Assembly: GCF_900109135.1 (NCBI RefSeq)
Contig: NZ_FNYT01000001.1
Span: forward strand, 243,326-307,325
Reading direction: 5' to 3'
Source of the DNA: Trichococcus ilyis
GTDB taxonomy: Bacteria; Bacillota; Bacilli; Lactobacillales; Aerococcaceae
DNA length: 64,000 nucleotides
Position numbers and translations under genes: made by a program. Position 1 is the stretch's first letter. Every line of letters begins with the position of its first letter. Positions 34,619 through 43,839 of this stretch are shown piece after piece. The notes beneath the pieces are model-generated. The model searched no databases. It saw nothing but the letters and a program-made list of their open reading frames with translations, and was not told the origin of the DNA.

Positions 34619-35413
34619 TTATAAAATGAACTGCAGGAAAATATGGAATACCGGCATCACAAAAAGTGTGCTGTCGAAACGATCGAGCATTCCGCCATGC
34701 CCGGGTAAAATTTTCCCGGCATCCTTCACGCCGAAATAGCGTTTGAATGCCGATTCGACCAAGTCGCCCATCTGTCCGCAGACGGAAAGCAACACAGTCA
34801 GCATGACTTGGAGTCCCATCGATAACCCCAACGGATTATAGTAATGGAAGAACACGATGGCGATCAAGACAGCAGCGATCGATCCACCGACGGACCCTTC
34901 GATCGTTTTGTTCGGGCTGATTGCCGGAGCCAATTTATTCTTGCCGATTTTCCTTCCGATCATGTAAGCGCCGATATCCGTTCCCCAGATGATGAACATC
35001 ACCAGAAGCACCATCCAAAAACCGATTTCCCTTGTCTGCATGAAATAAAAAAATCCTCTTCCGACATACAGGGAAGTCAGAACTGAAGCCGCTGCATCGT
35101 CGAACGTGAAATCATTTTTTGAGAACACTGTGAACACGAACAGGATCAACGCCTCCAAGTAGATCAACAACATCGCATCGATGCCGGCCGGAATAAAATG
35201 CAAATAGGATTCCGGCAGCATCAGAAGCACTGTCGCCAAAGCGGTGATGCCCCCTTCCAGACTGAAAATGGATAGTTTTTTCATCTTCAATAATTCTTGG
35301 ACAGCAATCAATCCGATTGCTGTCATCAACAGTTGCAAGGGCAGTCCGCCAATCCATAAGAATGGGATAAAAACGGCGCCAGCCACCAAACCTGTGATTA
35401 CTCTTTCCTTCAT
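34619..35413 (-). CDS. cdsA: Phosphatidate cytidylyltransferase
   Basis: 264 residues, ATG with GGGAGG. About eight membrane segments. The signature near the C-terminus is S-x-x-K-R-x-F-x-V-K-D-A-G-K-I-L-P-G-H-G-G-M-L-D-R-F-D. It makes CDP-diacylglycerol from phosphatidate and CTP, feeding phosphatidylglycerol and cardiolipin. It lies 10 bases after uppS. Confidence 0.95.
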   Translation of the reverse strand: MKERVITGLVAGAVFIPFLWIGGLPLQLLMTAIGLIAVQELLKMKKLSIFSLEGGITALATVLLMLPESYLHFIPAGIDAMLLIYLEALILFVFTVFSKNDFTFDDAAASVLTSLYVGRGFFYFMQTREIGFWMVLLVMFIIWGTDIGAYMIGRKIGKNKLAPAISPNKTIEGSVGGSIAAVLIAIVFFHYYNPLGLSMGLQVMLTVLLSVCGQMGDLVESAFKRYFGVKDAGKILPGHGGMLDRFDSTLFVMPVFHIFLQFIL

Positions 35414-35423
35414 GGTATCCTCC

Positions 35424-36185
35424 CTAGATGCCGCCGAAGCGGCGATTACGATGCTGATATTCTGCCAACGCAGCCTGTAAGCTGGCTGTTGAAAAATCAG
35501 GCCAAAATTCTTCCGTGAAGTACATTTCGCTGTAGGCAGCCTGCCACAGCAGAAAATTGCTCAAACGGATTTCCCCGCTGGTGCGGATCAACAAGTCAGG
35601 ATCTTGCCACTCGCCAAGCGTCTTTGTAAAAAGGTAGGATTCGAACACTTCATCAGTGATCGCATCGGCTGATAGTTGCCCTGATGCCACATCTACTGCT
35701 ATTTTTTTCGTCGCTGCGATGATTTCCGCCCGTGACCCATAATTCAAAGCGAAATTCAAAACGAGGCCGGTATTGTCTTTCGTTTTTTCGATTGCATTTC
35801 GGACGACCTTCAACGTCTTTTCCGGCAGCTGATCGATCCACCCGATAGTCGTCACTTTGATGTTGTTTTCCATCAATTCCGGCATGAACACGTCAAAAAA
35901 ATCGATGGGCAATCCCATCAGAAAATTGACTTCATCGGAAGGACGCTTCCAATTTTCTGTCGAAAAGGCGTACAGTGTCAGAACCTTTATGTTCAAACGG
36001 CTTGCCTCCACGGCAATCCTTTTGACGGTGTTCATGCCTTCCTTATGCCCATAGACCCGCGGCATCATTTTTTTCTTGGCCCAACGGCCGTTCCCGTCCA
36101 TGATGATGGCGACATGGGCCGGAACAATGCCTGCCTCATCAAACGGCACTTCTGATTTTGGATTCTCACTCTTGAATAGAGCCAT
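35424..36185 (-). CDS. uppS: Undecaprenyl diphosphate synthase (isoprenyl transferase)
   Basis: 253 residues, ATG with GAGGGA. The catalytic aspartate is in I-I-M-D-G-N-G-R-W-A (near residue 29), followed by H-K-E-G-M, the Y-A-F-S-T-E-N-W-x-R-P segment and the C-terminal D-L-L-I-R-T-S-G-E-x-R-L-S-N-F-L. It builds the C55 lipid carrier for cell-wall synthesis. It is the first gene of uppS-cdsA-rseP. Confidence 0.95.
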   Translation of the reverse strand: MALFKSENPKSEVPFDEAGIVPAHVAIIMDGNGRWAKKKMMPRVYGHKEGMNTVKRIAVEASRLNIKVLTLYAFSTENWKRPSDEVNFLMGLPIDFFDVFMPELMENNIKVTTIGWIDQLPEKTLKVVRNAIEKTKDNTGLVLNFALNYGSRAEIIAATKKIAVDVASGQLSADAITDEVFESYLFTKTLGEWQDPDLLIRTSGEIRLSNFLLWQAAYSEMYFTEEFWPDFSTASLQAALAEYQHRNRRFGGI

Positions 36186-36217
36186 GCTTTATCCCTCACT
36201 TTTCCATAACTCTTCTT

Positions 36218-36226
36218 ATTTTAACA
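36218..36226 (-). promoter_or_regulatory. Candidate extended -10 element of uppS
   Basis: TGTTAAAAT on the minus strand, a TGn-type extended -10, 32 bases upstream of the uppS ATG. No -35 is evident. Confidence 0.35.
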
Positions 36227-36300
36227 AAAACCCGCCGGAATTCCTATGATTAACCGGAAATTATCATATTTTTAAGGATGACGGGCGGTCCGAAAGGAAA

Positions 36301-36341
36301 AGCCAGGGCGCAAATCATATCGGATGATTTGTGCCCTGGCT
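36301..36341 (-). terminator. Intrinsic terminator of pyrH-frr
   Basis: A near-perfect 18-bp stem (36301-36318 with 36324-36341, one G-T pair), then TTTTCC on the minus strand. It lies 17 bases after the frr stop. Confidence 0.85.
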
Positions 36342-36358
36342 CCTTGCGATGGTCGCTT

Positions 36359-36916
36359 TTATACGTCCAAAATTTCTTTTTCTTTGGCCGCAGTTATCTT
36401 GTCGATTTCTTTGGAAGACTTGTCGGTCAACTCTTGCACTTTCTTTTCGTATGTGCGCAACTCATCTTCAGTGATTTCTTTGTTCTTTTCGGCTTTTTTC
36501 AAGGCCTCGATGGCATCACGGCGGATATTCCGGATTGAGACTTTTGCGGCTTCGTTTTCTTTGCCGACAATCTTCGCCAATTCTTTGCGTCGTTCAGCTG
36601 TCAGTGGCGGGATCACCAATCGGATCACGCTACCGTCATTTGCCGGACTGATGCCCAAATCGCTTTGGTAAATCGCGCGTTCGATATCGCCGATGCTGGA
36701 TTTGTCGTAAGGCGTGACCATCAGCATGCGCGCTTCGGGAATCGTGATGGAAGCCAACTGATTCACCGGCGTGCTTGTTCCGTAATACTCCACTTCGATA
36801 CGATCCAGCAGACTTGCGTTTGCGCGTCCTGCCCGAATCGAACCCAGTTCACGGATCAGTGCCGCTTCCGTTTTTTTCATTCTCTCTGTAGCGTTGTCCA
36901 GGATTGCTTTAACCAT
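36359..36916 (-). CDS. frr: Ribosome recycling factor
   Basis: 185 residues, the canonical length. It has [13 protein letters not shown] near residue 29, V-E-Y-Y-G-T-x-T-P-V-N-Q-L-A, and R-x-x-I-R-x-x-R-R-D-A near residue 128. With EF-G it splits post-termination ribosomes. Only two bases separate it from pyrH. Confidence 0.96.
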   Translation of the reverse strand: MVKAILDNATERMKKTEAALIRELGSIRAGRANASLLDRIEVEYYGTSTPVNQLASITIPEARMLMVTPYDKSSIGDIERAIYQSDLGISPANDGSVIRLVIPPLTAERRKELAKIVGKENEAAKVSIRNIRRDAIEALKKAEKNKEITEDELRTYEKKVQELTDKSSKEIDKITAAKEKEILDV

Positions 36917-36918
36917 GA

Positions 36919-37659
<741 letters not shown>

Positions 37660-37697
37660 TTAGCTGAACCCTGAACAATCAGGCATTTGACTATGAT

Positions 37698-37719
37698 AAA
37701 AAAGCCCCGATTAAGGGGC
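37698..37719 (-). terminator. Intrinsic terminator of rpsB-tsf
   Basis: GCCCC-loop GATTAA-GGGGC with a run of six T residues on the minus strand, just after the tsf stop. Confidence 0.85.
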
Positions 37720-37727
37720 AATTTTCA

Positions 37728-38609
37728 TTATTTTTTGACTTGGCTCATAACTTCTTCTGCAAAATCAACAGAGCGTTTTTCGATACCTTCGCCGACAGCG
37801 TAGCGGATGAATGCCTTCACAACGCCACCTTTGGAAGCTGCAAATTGTGAAACAGTTTGATCAGGATCTTTTACGAAAGGCTGATCGTTCAATGAAATTT
37901 CGCTCAAGAACTTGTTCAGACGGCCGACGATCATTTTTTCGACGATGTTGGCTGGTTTGCCTTCGTTCAATGCTTGTTCAGTAAGGACTTTCTTTTCGTG
38001 CTCGATTTCTTCTGCAGAAACTTCGTCGCGTGAAACGTATTTAGGATTGATTGCCGCTACGTGCATAGAGATATCTTTAGCAGCTTCAGCATCAGTTGAT
38101 CCTTCCAGTACTGTCAACACAGCAATACGTCCGCCTTGGTGCAGGTACGCACCAAAAGCATCGGCATCCGTTTTCTCAACGATTGCGAAACGACGCAAAG
38201 TGATTTTTTCGCCGATTACTGTAGTTGCGTTCAGGATGACGTCATTCAGAGTGCCTTCAGCAGTTTCGATTGCCAAAGCAGCTTCCAAAGATTCTGGTTT
38301 GTGTTTAGCGATCGTTGCTGTGATATCAGCCACTAAGTCCTGGAATTTGTCGTTTTTCGCAACAAAGTCTGTTTCAGCGTTGATTTCAGCGATAACAGCC
38401 GTATTTCCTTCGACATACACGTTTGCAAGACCTTCGGCAGCGATGCGGTCAGCTTTTTTGGCTGCTTTCGCCATGCCTTTTTCTCTCAGGTAGTCAACCG
38501 CTTTGTCCATGTCGCCATCGACTTCCACTAGAGCTCTTTTAGCATCCATCATGCCTACGCCTGTCATGTCGCGCAATTCTTTAACCATTTTTGCTGTTAC
38601 TTGTGCCAT
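37728..38609 (-). CDS. tsf: Elongation factor Ts
   Basis: 293 residues, ATG with AGGAGG. It begins [13 protein letters not shown] with the [12 protein letters not shown] motif, and [13 protein letters not shown] near residue 80 contacts EF-Tu. It exchanges GDP for GTP on EF-Tu. It is the second gene of rpsB-tsf, behind a terminator-like structure. Confidence 0.97.
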   Translation of the reverse strand: MAQVTAKMVKELRDMTGVGMMDAKRALVEVDGDMDKAVDYLREKGMAKAAKKADRIAAEGLANVYVEGNTAVIAEINAETDFVAKNDKFQDLVADITATIAKHKPESLEAALAIETAEGTLNDVILNATTVIGEKITLRRFAIVEKTDADAFGAYLHQGGRIAVLTVLEGSTDAEAAKDISMHVAAINPKYVSRDEVSAEEIEHEKKVLTEQALNEGKPANIVEKMIVGRLNKFLSEISLNDQPFVKDPDQTVSQFAASKGGVVKAFIRYAVGEGIEKRSVDFAEEVMSQVKK

Positions 38610-38640
38610 TCTATGATTCCTCCTGAATATTCTTTTTCAT

Positions 38641-38715
38641 AAAAAAAACTGTCCCAAAGAGATAGAAAAGATGTCGGCTACCTAATTGGCTATATCTTTC
38701 TTCTTTTCTGAGACA
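38641..38715 (-). terminator. Terminator/attenuator between rpsB and tsf
   Basis: On the minus strand CTGTCTCA… pairs with …TGGGACAG through a long imperfect stem, then seven T residues, 32 bases before the tsf ATG. It should cut tsf transcript levels relative to rpsB. Confidence 0.7.
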
Positions 38716-38744
38716 GCTCGTTGCTTCAAACTAAATAGGAAATA

Positions 38745-39530
38745 TTATTCGTTGTCGCCTTCAACGACTTCAACGATTTCTTCTAATGAAGTTGCTTCAT
38801 CAGCTTCAGCTGCGAAAGTTTCTTCAACAGAAATTTCAGCTTGGTCATTTCCTTGGTTTCCTTCGATGAAAGCATCAGCCATTTTAGCAGTGATCAATTT
38901 GACAGCGCGGATAGCATCGTCATTTGAAGGGATTACTACGTCGATTTCATCTGGATCACAGTTTGTGTCAACCATAGCGACGATAGGAATGTTCAATTTT
39001 TGAGCTTCTTGAACAGCGATTCTTTCTTTTCTTGGGTCAACGATGAACATTACATCCGGGATTCTAGGCATATCTTTGATACCGCCCAAGAATTTTTCCA
39101 AACGTTCTTGTTCTTTTTTCAAGATAGAAACTTCTTTTTTAGGAAGTACTTCAAAAGTACCATCTTCAGCCATAGCTTCGATTGCTTTCAAACGTTTGAT
39201 ACGTTTTTGGATAGTATCCCAGTTTGTCAAAGTACCACCCAACCAACGGTGATTTACGAAGAATTGCCCTGAACGGATCGCTTCGTCTTTGATTGAATCT
39301 TGCGCTTGTTTTTTAGTACCTACGAATAAAGCGACGCCGCCTTCTTCAGCAACGTTAAGCATGTATTTGTATGCTTCGTCTACTAATTTCACCGTTTTTT
39401 GCAAGTCGATGATGTAGATACCGTTTCTTTCTGTGAAGATGTATCTCTTCATTTTTGGGTTCCAACGACGAGTCTGGTGACCGAAGTGTACGCCTGCTTC
39501 CAATAATTGTTTCATTGAAATTACTGCCAT
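38745..39530 (-). CDS. rpsB: 30S ribosomal protein S2
   Basis: 261 residues from the ATG at 39530 ([17 protein letters not shown]), which has GGAGGAAA upstream; the frame is open for 53 more codons but that part is leader. Conserved [19 protein letters not shown] and V-D-T-N-C-D-P motifs are present. The C-terminus is acidic. It is needed for S1-dependent and leadered mRNA binding on the 30S. It has its own strong promoter and a structured leader. Confidence 0.97.
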   Translation of the reverse strand: MAVISMKQLLEAGVHFGHQTRRWNPKMKRYIFTERNGIYIIDLQKTVKLVDEAYKYMLNVAEEGGVALFVGTKKQAQDSIKDEAIRSGQFFVNHRWLGGTLTNWDTIQKRIKRLKAIEAMAEDGTFEVLPKKEVSILKKEQERLEKFLGGIKDMPRIPDVMFIVDPRKERIAVQEAQKLNIPIVAMVDTNCDPDEIDVVIPSNDDAIRAVKLITAKMADAFIEGNQGNDQAEISVEETFAAEADEATSLEEIVEVVEGDNE

Positions 39531-39650
39531 GTTTATTTCCTCCAAGTTTGTTTTTATTTTCCTCCCCTGATTTCTTCTGCAGCAGAAACTCGTCTGGCGA
39601 CAAGCAACGTCCGCCGCATCGATCAAGGTGTGAAATGTGGTTTTGCACCG
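39531..39650 (-). ncRNA. rpsB 5' leader, candidate r-protein regulatory RNA (Lacto-rpsB type)
   Basis: About 120 transcribed bases between the predicted start and the S2 ATG, without a coding role. It has GC-rich segments that can pair (for example GCGGCGGACG and CGTCTGGCGA with partners around). A Lacto-rpsB motif is known at this place in Lactobacillales, but I cannot run a covariance search. Confidence 0.4.
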
Positions 39651-39656
39651 TTGATA

Positions 39657-39685
39657 ATTATACTGAATTACACCGGAAGAAGCAA
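39657..39685 (-). promoter_or_regulatory. Promoter of rpsB-tsf
   Basis: TTGCTT (39680-39685), 17 bases, consensus TATAAT (39657-39662) on the minus strand. It is one of the best promoters in the window. Confidence 0.65.
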
Positions 39686-39730
39686 GCATTTTTTCCCAAA
39701 ATGGTTTTCTGCCTGCATCCAGCCGCTAGC

Positions 39731-42700
39731 TCAGGACTGGATTCCCAATATCTGCTTGATGTCATCATTCGTCAGCCGCTGCCTACTGAGCGCTTCTTCG
39801 CCCTCCGATACGACCAATTGATCAAAGAGCATCTTTTTGTCTTGCTGCAGTTGATTGATTTTCTCTTCGATCGTCCCTTCCGCAATGAAACGATAGACCT
39901 GCACATTTTTCTTTTGGCCGATGCGGTGCGCCCGGCCCGCTGCCTGTTCTTCGACAGCCGGATTCCACCAAAGGTCGAAAAGGATCACCGTATCCGCACC
40001 GGTCAGGTTCAAGCCAGTTCCGCCCGCTTTCAGGGAAATCAAGAAGACGTCGGTTTGCCCCTTGTTGAATTCGTTGACCAACCCGATCCTTTCGGCGGGA
40101 GGGGTTTTCCCGCTCAGGTACAGATGACTGAGGTTCTCCTTGGCCAACTCCGCTTCGATCAGCTTCAGCATGGAAGTGAACTGCGAGAAAACCAAAACAT
40201 GCTGGTTATTTTCCTGGGCATTCTTCAGTATCTCGACCAGCTGCTCCAATTTGCCCGAACCACCTTCGTAGGCTGCGTCCACCAAACGGGGATCGCAGCA
40301 GATTTGGCGCAAGCGAGTCAATCCGGCCAGTATTTCCATGCGGTTGCGTTGGAAATCTTCACTGTCATAGTCGGATACCTTTTCCTGGAGTTGCTGCAGA
40401 TAAGCTAAATACATGATTTTCTGGTCCCGGTTCAGGCTGCTGTAGATGTCCGCCTCCGATTTTTCGGGGAGATCGCCCAGGACATCCGCCTTCAGCCTGC
40501 GCAACATGAACGGTTTGGCCGTTTTTGAGATGCTGCTGAGCGGCATTTTTTTGAATTCCTGCAATTTGGGGAACAGGCCCGGCAAAATCAACTGGAAAAT
40601 CGCCCAAAATTCGGTCACGCTGTTCTCGATCGGCGTGCCGCTCAGTGCGATATTGACGCTGGCATTCATTTTGGCTATGGCCCGGAACGTTTTTGTGTTG
40701 TAATTATTGACGTATTGGGATTCGTCCAAAATCATCGCGTAAAATTCGCATTTCTGGTAGGCTTCGACGTCCTGGCGGAAGCTTTGATAGGATGTGATCG
40801 CAATGCCGTTCTCCGGCAGTTGCGCCAATTGTTCGTCCCGTTCTTTCTTCACGCCGCTGATGACGCGGATGGCAAGTGACGGCGCAAATTTCTGGAATTC
40901 ATATTTCCAATTGTAGATCAATGAGGCGGGAGCGATGACCAATGCGGGCTTGGTTGCATTGTTCCCTTCCTCCATTTCGCTGAGCAGAAACGTGATGAGC
41001 TGGAGTGTCTTCCCCAGTCCCATTTCATCCGCCAAAATACCGCCCAATCCGTAACTGGCCAGAAATTTCAACCATTTGAAGCCTGTCACTTGGTAAGGCC
41101 GCAATTCTGCCCGCAGCGATTTCGGCAGTTCTGCCGGAAAGTCGTTCGGATTCTTGATGTAATGATAGAGCCGGTTGAGGAATTCTTGGCTTTCGATTTC
41201 AGGATTCAGATGATTGATCTCTTTTTCAAGCGTCATGCTCTTTATCACCGGCATGGAAAGGGTTCCGTCATGGATCTGGGACTCCTCTTTGATCAATGCG
41301 AGAAAGCGGTTCATCTCTTTCATTGTTTCGGTCTCAAGAGACAACATGCGTCCATCCTCGGTTTTGTAGAAAGGATCGTTCTTTCTGAGGCTGCTCAATA
41401 GCCGGTCGATTTCGTTTTCGGAAATGCCGCCCACGTCAAAACGGATATCCAAAAAGGAATCCCTGCTTCTGCGTTTGACCGATGTCGCCACCGCTGGGTT
41501 TTCGACAATCAGATTTTGCAGATCCGGACTCAATTCAACCTCCGCATACCGTCTCAATACAGGAACTTTTCGGTACAGAAAGCTGAAGAGATCGACATCC
41601 TTCGAGGCGGGGAAGGCTAACTGGTTTTCGATTATGTTGAATTCCAGATTTTCCAGCACCTGCAGGACCCGCTCTTCAGCGACCGTGTCCCTGATCAGGA
41701 ATTGCCCTTCCTCATCCGATCCGCGGTTCTGGCGCAGGACTGTATCGCCATATTTGAAGAGAACTTCCCCTTTAATGCGTTGGGGCGGACCCTGGAAACG
41801 GATCGAGACTGCCAGTGGCTCATCAATGATCGTGCGCTCCAACTCTTCACTGAATTGCACCGATCCGATTTGTTTCAGCAGCGGGATAACGTAAGTCAGT
41901 AAATCCGATACTTCCGTTTCTTCTATCGCAATCACATTCGCTTCGGCAAAACGTTTTTCAAAAAAGGCGAGATATCCCAATAACTTCTGTTGCCGCACTG
42001 TCAACGAATGGATTGTGTTGCCGTCTATCAGCCAATCGTAGTCCAGCAAATGGATGATGTTCTCCTGCTCAATACGGAGTTCAATGCCCTTGCCCTTTTT
42101 GCCCAACAGGAAGCGGTAGCCAGGTTTTTCCTGACTGAGCCGCACTTCCGAATACGTTTGATCGCCAAAAACCCATTCGACCCGCTCGGTTTGGGCCAAT
42201 TCCGTCAAAATGGACCGGGCTGCACTCGGCGGCAACACCAGGTAGGAATCCAATTTTCTGGCAGTGACGTTCAATAACTGTTTGTTCAAAGCAGCCGGCT
42301 GTTCCTCCAGCAATTTGTGCAGCCGATAGATGATCGGATAGTCCGAATCCTCGATATGGACTGTCCGAAAATCGATGGCATCGCCGATGCGGTATTCCCA
42401 CTTTTCCTTTTTGATGAATTGTTCCGCGAACTGTTCGATATTGGTGACCATGTATGCCTTATCGATCCCTGCGCGCAAGGATAGGGCCAATACATACTCA
42501 CCGGTGTTCTGCATCAGGTTGTTCTGTTTCATGCGCAAAATCTGCAGGCTATACTGCACAAAAAAATCCGATTGGGGGTTCAGGTTCTGGTTGCCGCAGT
42601 TTTCCTGAAAGAAAATCTGCGTCAAGTCATTCACGAATTCTTGCCCGGCGGTTTCCGCATCGACCTGAAATTGTTCAGCGCTGCTTTCCGACAGAATCCG

Positions 42701-42955
42701 GGTGCCGCTTTTTTCCTTCAGGAACAATTCAACAGCAATTGTGTGCTTACAATACTGATGCGTTTTCCAGTATTTACATTGACAGACATCCTGTTCTCTT
42801 GCGGTCCCATCCAAGGTGACGTGGTACATCTTGCTGCCCAGCACCTCACAATGCCAAACTTGGCTGTGGAAATCCGGTTGAACGGACAGTACGCGATCCT
42901 CATTCACATATTCGCGTCCCTCTTGTATCAACTTGTCCGGCATACTCCATTTCAC
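39731..42955 (-). CDS. SNF2-family DNA helicase/translocase with SWIM zinc finger
   Basis: 1074 residues from the GTG at 42955, chosen because AGAGGAAG lies seven bases upstream; an ATG 39 bases further up (42994) has no site. An N-terminal SWIM motif C-Q-C…C-K-H lies near residues 60-78. The large middle part is followed by a two-lobe SNF2 motor: D-E-M-G-L-G-K-T (motif I), I-L-D-E-S-Q (motif II), S-G-T-P-I-E-N (motif III), and the C-terminal G-G-T-G-L-N-L-T-G-A-D and Q-A-A-G-R-A-H-R-I-G-Q motifs. It is a dsDNA translocase of unknown target, possibly linked to transcription or repair. It is a single-gene unit. Confidence 0.88.
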   Translation of the reverse strand: MKWSMPDKLIQEGREYVNEDRVLSVQPDFHSQVWHCEVLGSKMYHVTLDGTAREQDVCQCKYWKTHQYCKHTIAVELFLKEKSGTRILSESSAEQFQVDAETAGQEFVNDLTQIFFQENCGNQNLNPQSDFFVQYSLQILRMKQNNLMQNTGEYVLALSLRAGIDKAYMVTNIEQFAEQFIKKEKWEYRIGDAIDFRTVHIEDSDYPIIYRLHKLLEEQPAALNKQLLNVTARKLDSYLVLPPSAARSILTELAQTERVEWVFGDQTYSEVRLSQEKPGYRFLLGKKGKGIELRIEQENIIHLLDYDWLIDGNTIHSLTVRQQKLLGYLAFFEKRFAEANVIAIEETEVSDLLTYVIPLLKQIGSVQFSEELERTIIDEPLAVSIRFQGPPQRIKGEVLFKYGDTVLRQNRGSDEEGQFLIRDTVAEERVLQVLENLEFNIIENQLAFPASKDVDLFSFLYRKVPVLRRYAEVELSPDLQNLIVENPAVATSVKRRSRDSFLDIRFDVGGISENEIDRLLSSLRKNDPFYKTEDGRMLSLETETMKEMNRFLALIKEESQIHDGTLSMPVIKSMTLEKEINHLNPEIESQEFLNRLYHYIKNPNDFPAELPKSLRAELRPYQVTGFKWLKFLASYGLGGILADEMGLGKTLQLITFLLSEMEEGNNATKPALVIAPASLIYNWKYEFQKFAPSLAIRVISGVKKERDEQLAQLPENGIAITSYQSFRQDVEAYQKCEFYAMILDESQYVNNYNTKTFRAIAKMNASVNIALSGTPIENSVTEFWAIFQLILPGLFPKLQEFKKMPLSSISKTAKPFMLRRLKADVLGDLPEKSEADIYSSLNRDQKIMYLAYLQQLQEKVSDYDSEDFQRNRMEILAGLTRLRQICCDPRLVDAAYEGGSGKLEQLVEILKNAQENNQHVLVFSQFTSMLKLIEAELAKENLSHLYLSGKTPPAERIGLVNEFNKGQTDVFLISLKAGGTGLNLTGADTVILFDLWWNPAVEEQAAGRAHRIGQKKNVQVYRFIAEGTIEEKINQLQQDKKMLFDQLVVSEGEEALSRQRLTNDDIKQILGIQS

Positions 42956-43049
42956 GCTATCACTTCCTCTGCTTCTTGCTGTCCATTCTTTCATTGTACT
43001 GTAATTTCGCGTAAAAATATAGCTTCTTCCCCATTCGCGATTGGCGGAA

Positions 43050-43075
43050 CCGAATATTTAGCTTGAAATATTCGG
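43050..43075. repeat. Palindrome between the SNF2 helicase and plsC-like genes
   Basis: CCGAATATTT-N6-AAATATTCGG, a perfect 10-bp inverted repeat. It overlaps the -35 of the plsC-like promoter and there is no U-tract, so an operator is more likely than a terminator. Confidence 0.35.
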
Positions 43076-43091
43076 CAAACTATCCCATACT
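43063..43091 (+). promoter_or_regulatory. Candidate promoter of the plsC-like gene
   Basis: TTGAAA (43063-43068), 17 bases, CATACT (43086-43091), 35 bases before the ATG. Confidence 0.45.
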
Positions 43092-43126
43092 GATTAGCAT
43101 AACCCCAAAGCAAAAGGAGTAATGAA

Positions 43127-43744
43127 ATGTTTTTCAAAACAGTCGTTGTCATCGTCAGATTTCTGGTCCGTATTCTGAACGGCAAAACGGAAATCCAAAA
43201 CAGAGAGTATATTCCTCAAGACACGGTCTACATCATTGCGGCACCCCACCGAAGCTTGCTGGATCCCGTATTTATTTCATTTGGCGTGTATCCGCATGTC
43301 TTCTCATCCATGGCGAAGCAGGAACTGTTCAAAGGCAGATTCATGAAATGGCTGCTTTTCCACATGAAGGCTTTCCCCGTCAATCGTGAAAATCCTGGCC
43401 CGAGCGCTCTCAAGCAGCCTGTTTCGATCCTGAAGGAAGGCAAAACCAGTTTGCTGATTTTCCCGACCGGATCCAGACACTCAGCAGAAATCAAAGGCGG
43501 AACCTCCTCCATCGCCAAGCTGGCCGGCGTTCCGATTCTTCCGGTAGTCTATCAGGGACCGCTCACCTTCAAAGATCTGATCAAACGCAAAAAGGCGACT
43601 GTGCGTTTCGGCAAACCGATCTATCTGCCGAAGGATAAACGGATTTCACGGGAAGAGTTGGCTGCCTATGATGAATTGCTTGGAACAACATTCCGCCAGT
43701 TGGATCAAGAAATCGATCCTGATTTTGTCTACATTGCACAATGA
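43127..43744 (+). CDS. plsC: 1-acyl-sn-glycerol-3-phosphate acyltransferase (PlsC-like)
   Basis: 205 residues, ATG with AAGGAG. One N-terminal hydrophobic segment and the acyltransferase motifs H-R-S-L-L-D (HX4D, H41-D46), then F-P-T-G-S-R (the FPEG-like box, with Thr for Glu) near residue 110, and V-P-I-L-P-V-V-Y. It acylates lysophosphatidate to phosphatidate at the membrane. The T in place of the usual E in the second box is a minor departure, so a related acyl acceptor cannot be ruled out. Confidence 0.87.
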   Translation: MFFKTVVVIVRFLVRILNGKTEIQNREYIPQDTVYIIAAPHRSLLDPVFISFGVYPHVFSSMAKQELFKGRFMKWLLFHMKAFPVNRENPGPSALKQPVSILKEGKTSLLIFPTGSRHSAEIKGGTSSIAKLAGVPILPVVYQGPLTFKDLIKRKKATVRFGKPIYLPKDKRISREELAAYDELLGTTFRQLDQEIDPDFVYIAQ

Positions 43745-43784
43745 TGGCAAGGACCCACTCGGCAGCGCCGGGGCGATCATAAAA

Positions 43785-43827
43785 CACAAAAAACAGCGTT
43801 CAGGGAATCCTGACGCTGTTTTTTGTG
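43785..43827. terminator. Bidirectional terminator between the plsC-like gene and the ABC exporter
   Basis: CACAAAAAACAGCGTTCAGG pairs with its complement (one bulged base) around a GAAT loop. A/T-rich ends give U-tracts both ways. Confidence 0.85.
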
Positions 43828-43839
43828 CATTTCCGCCCA

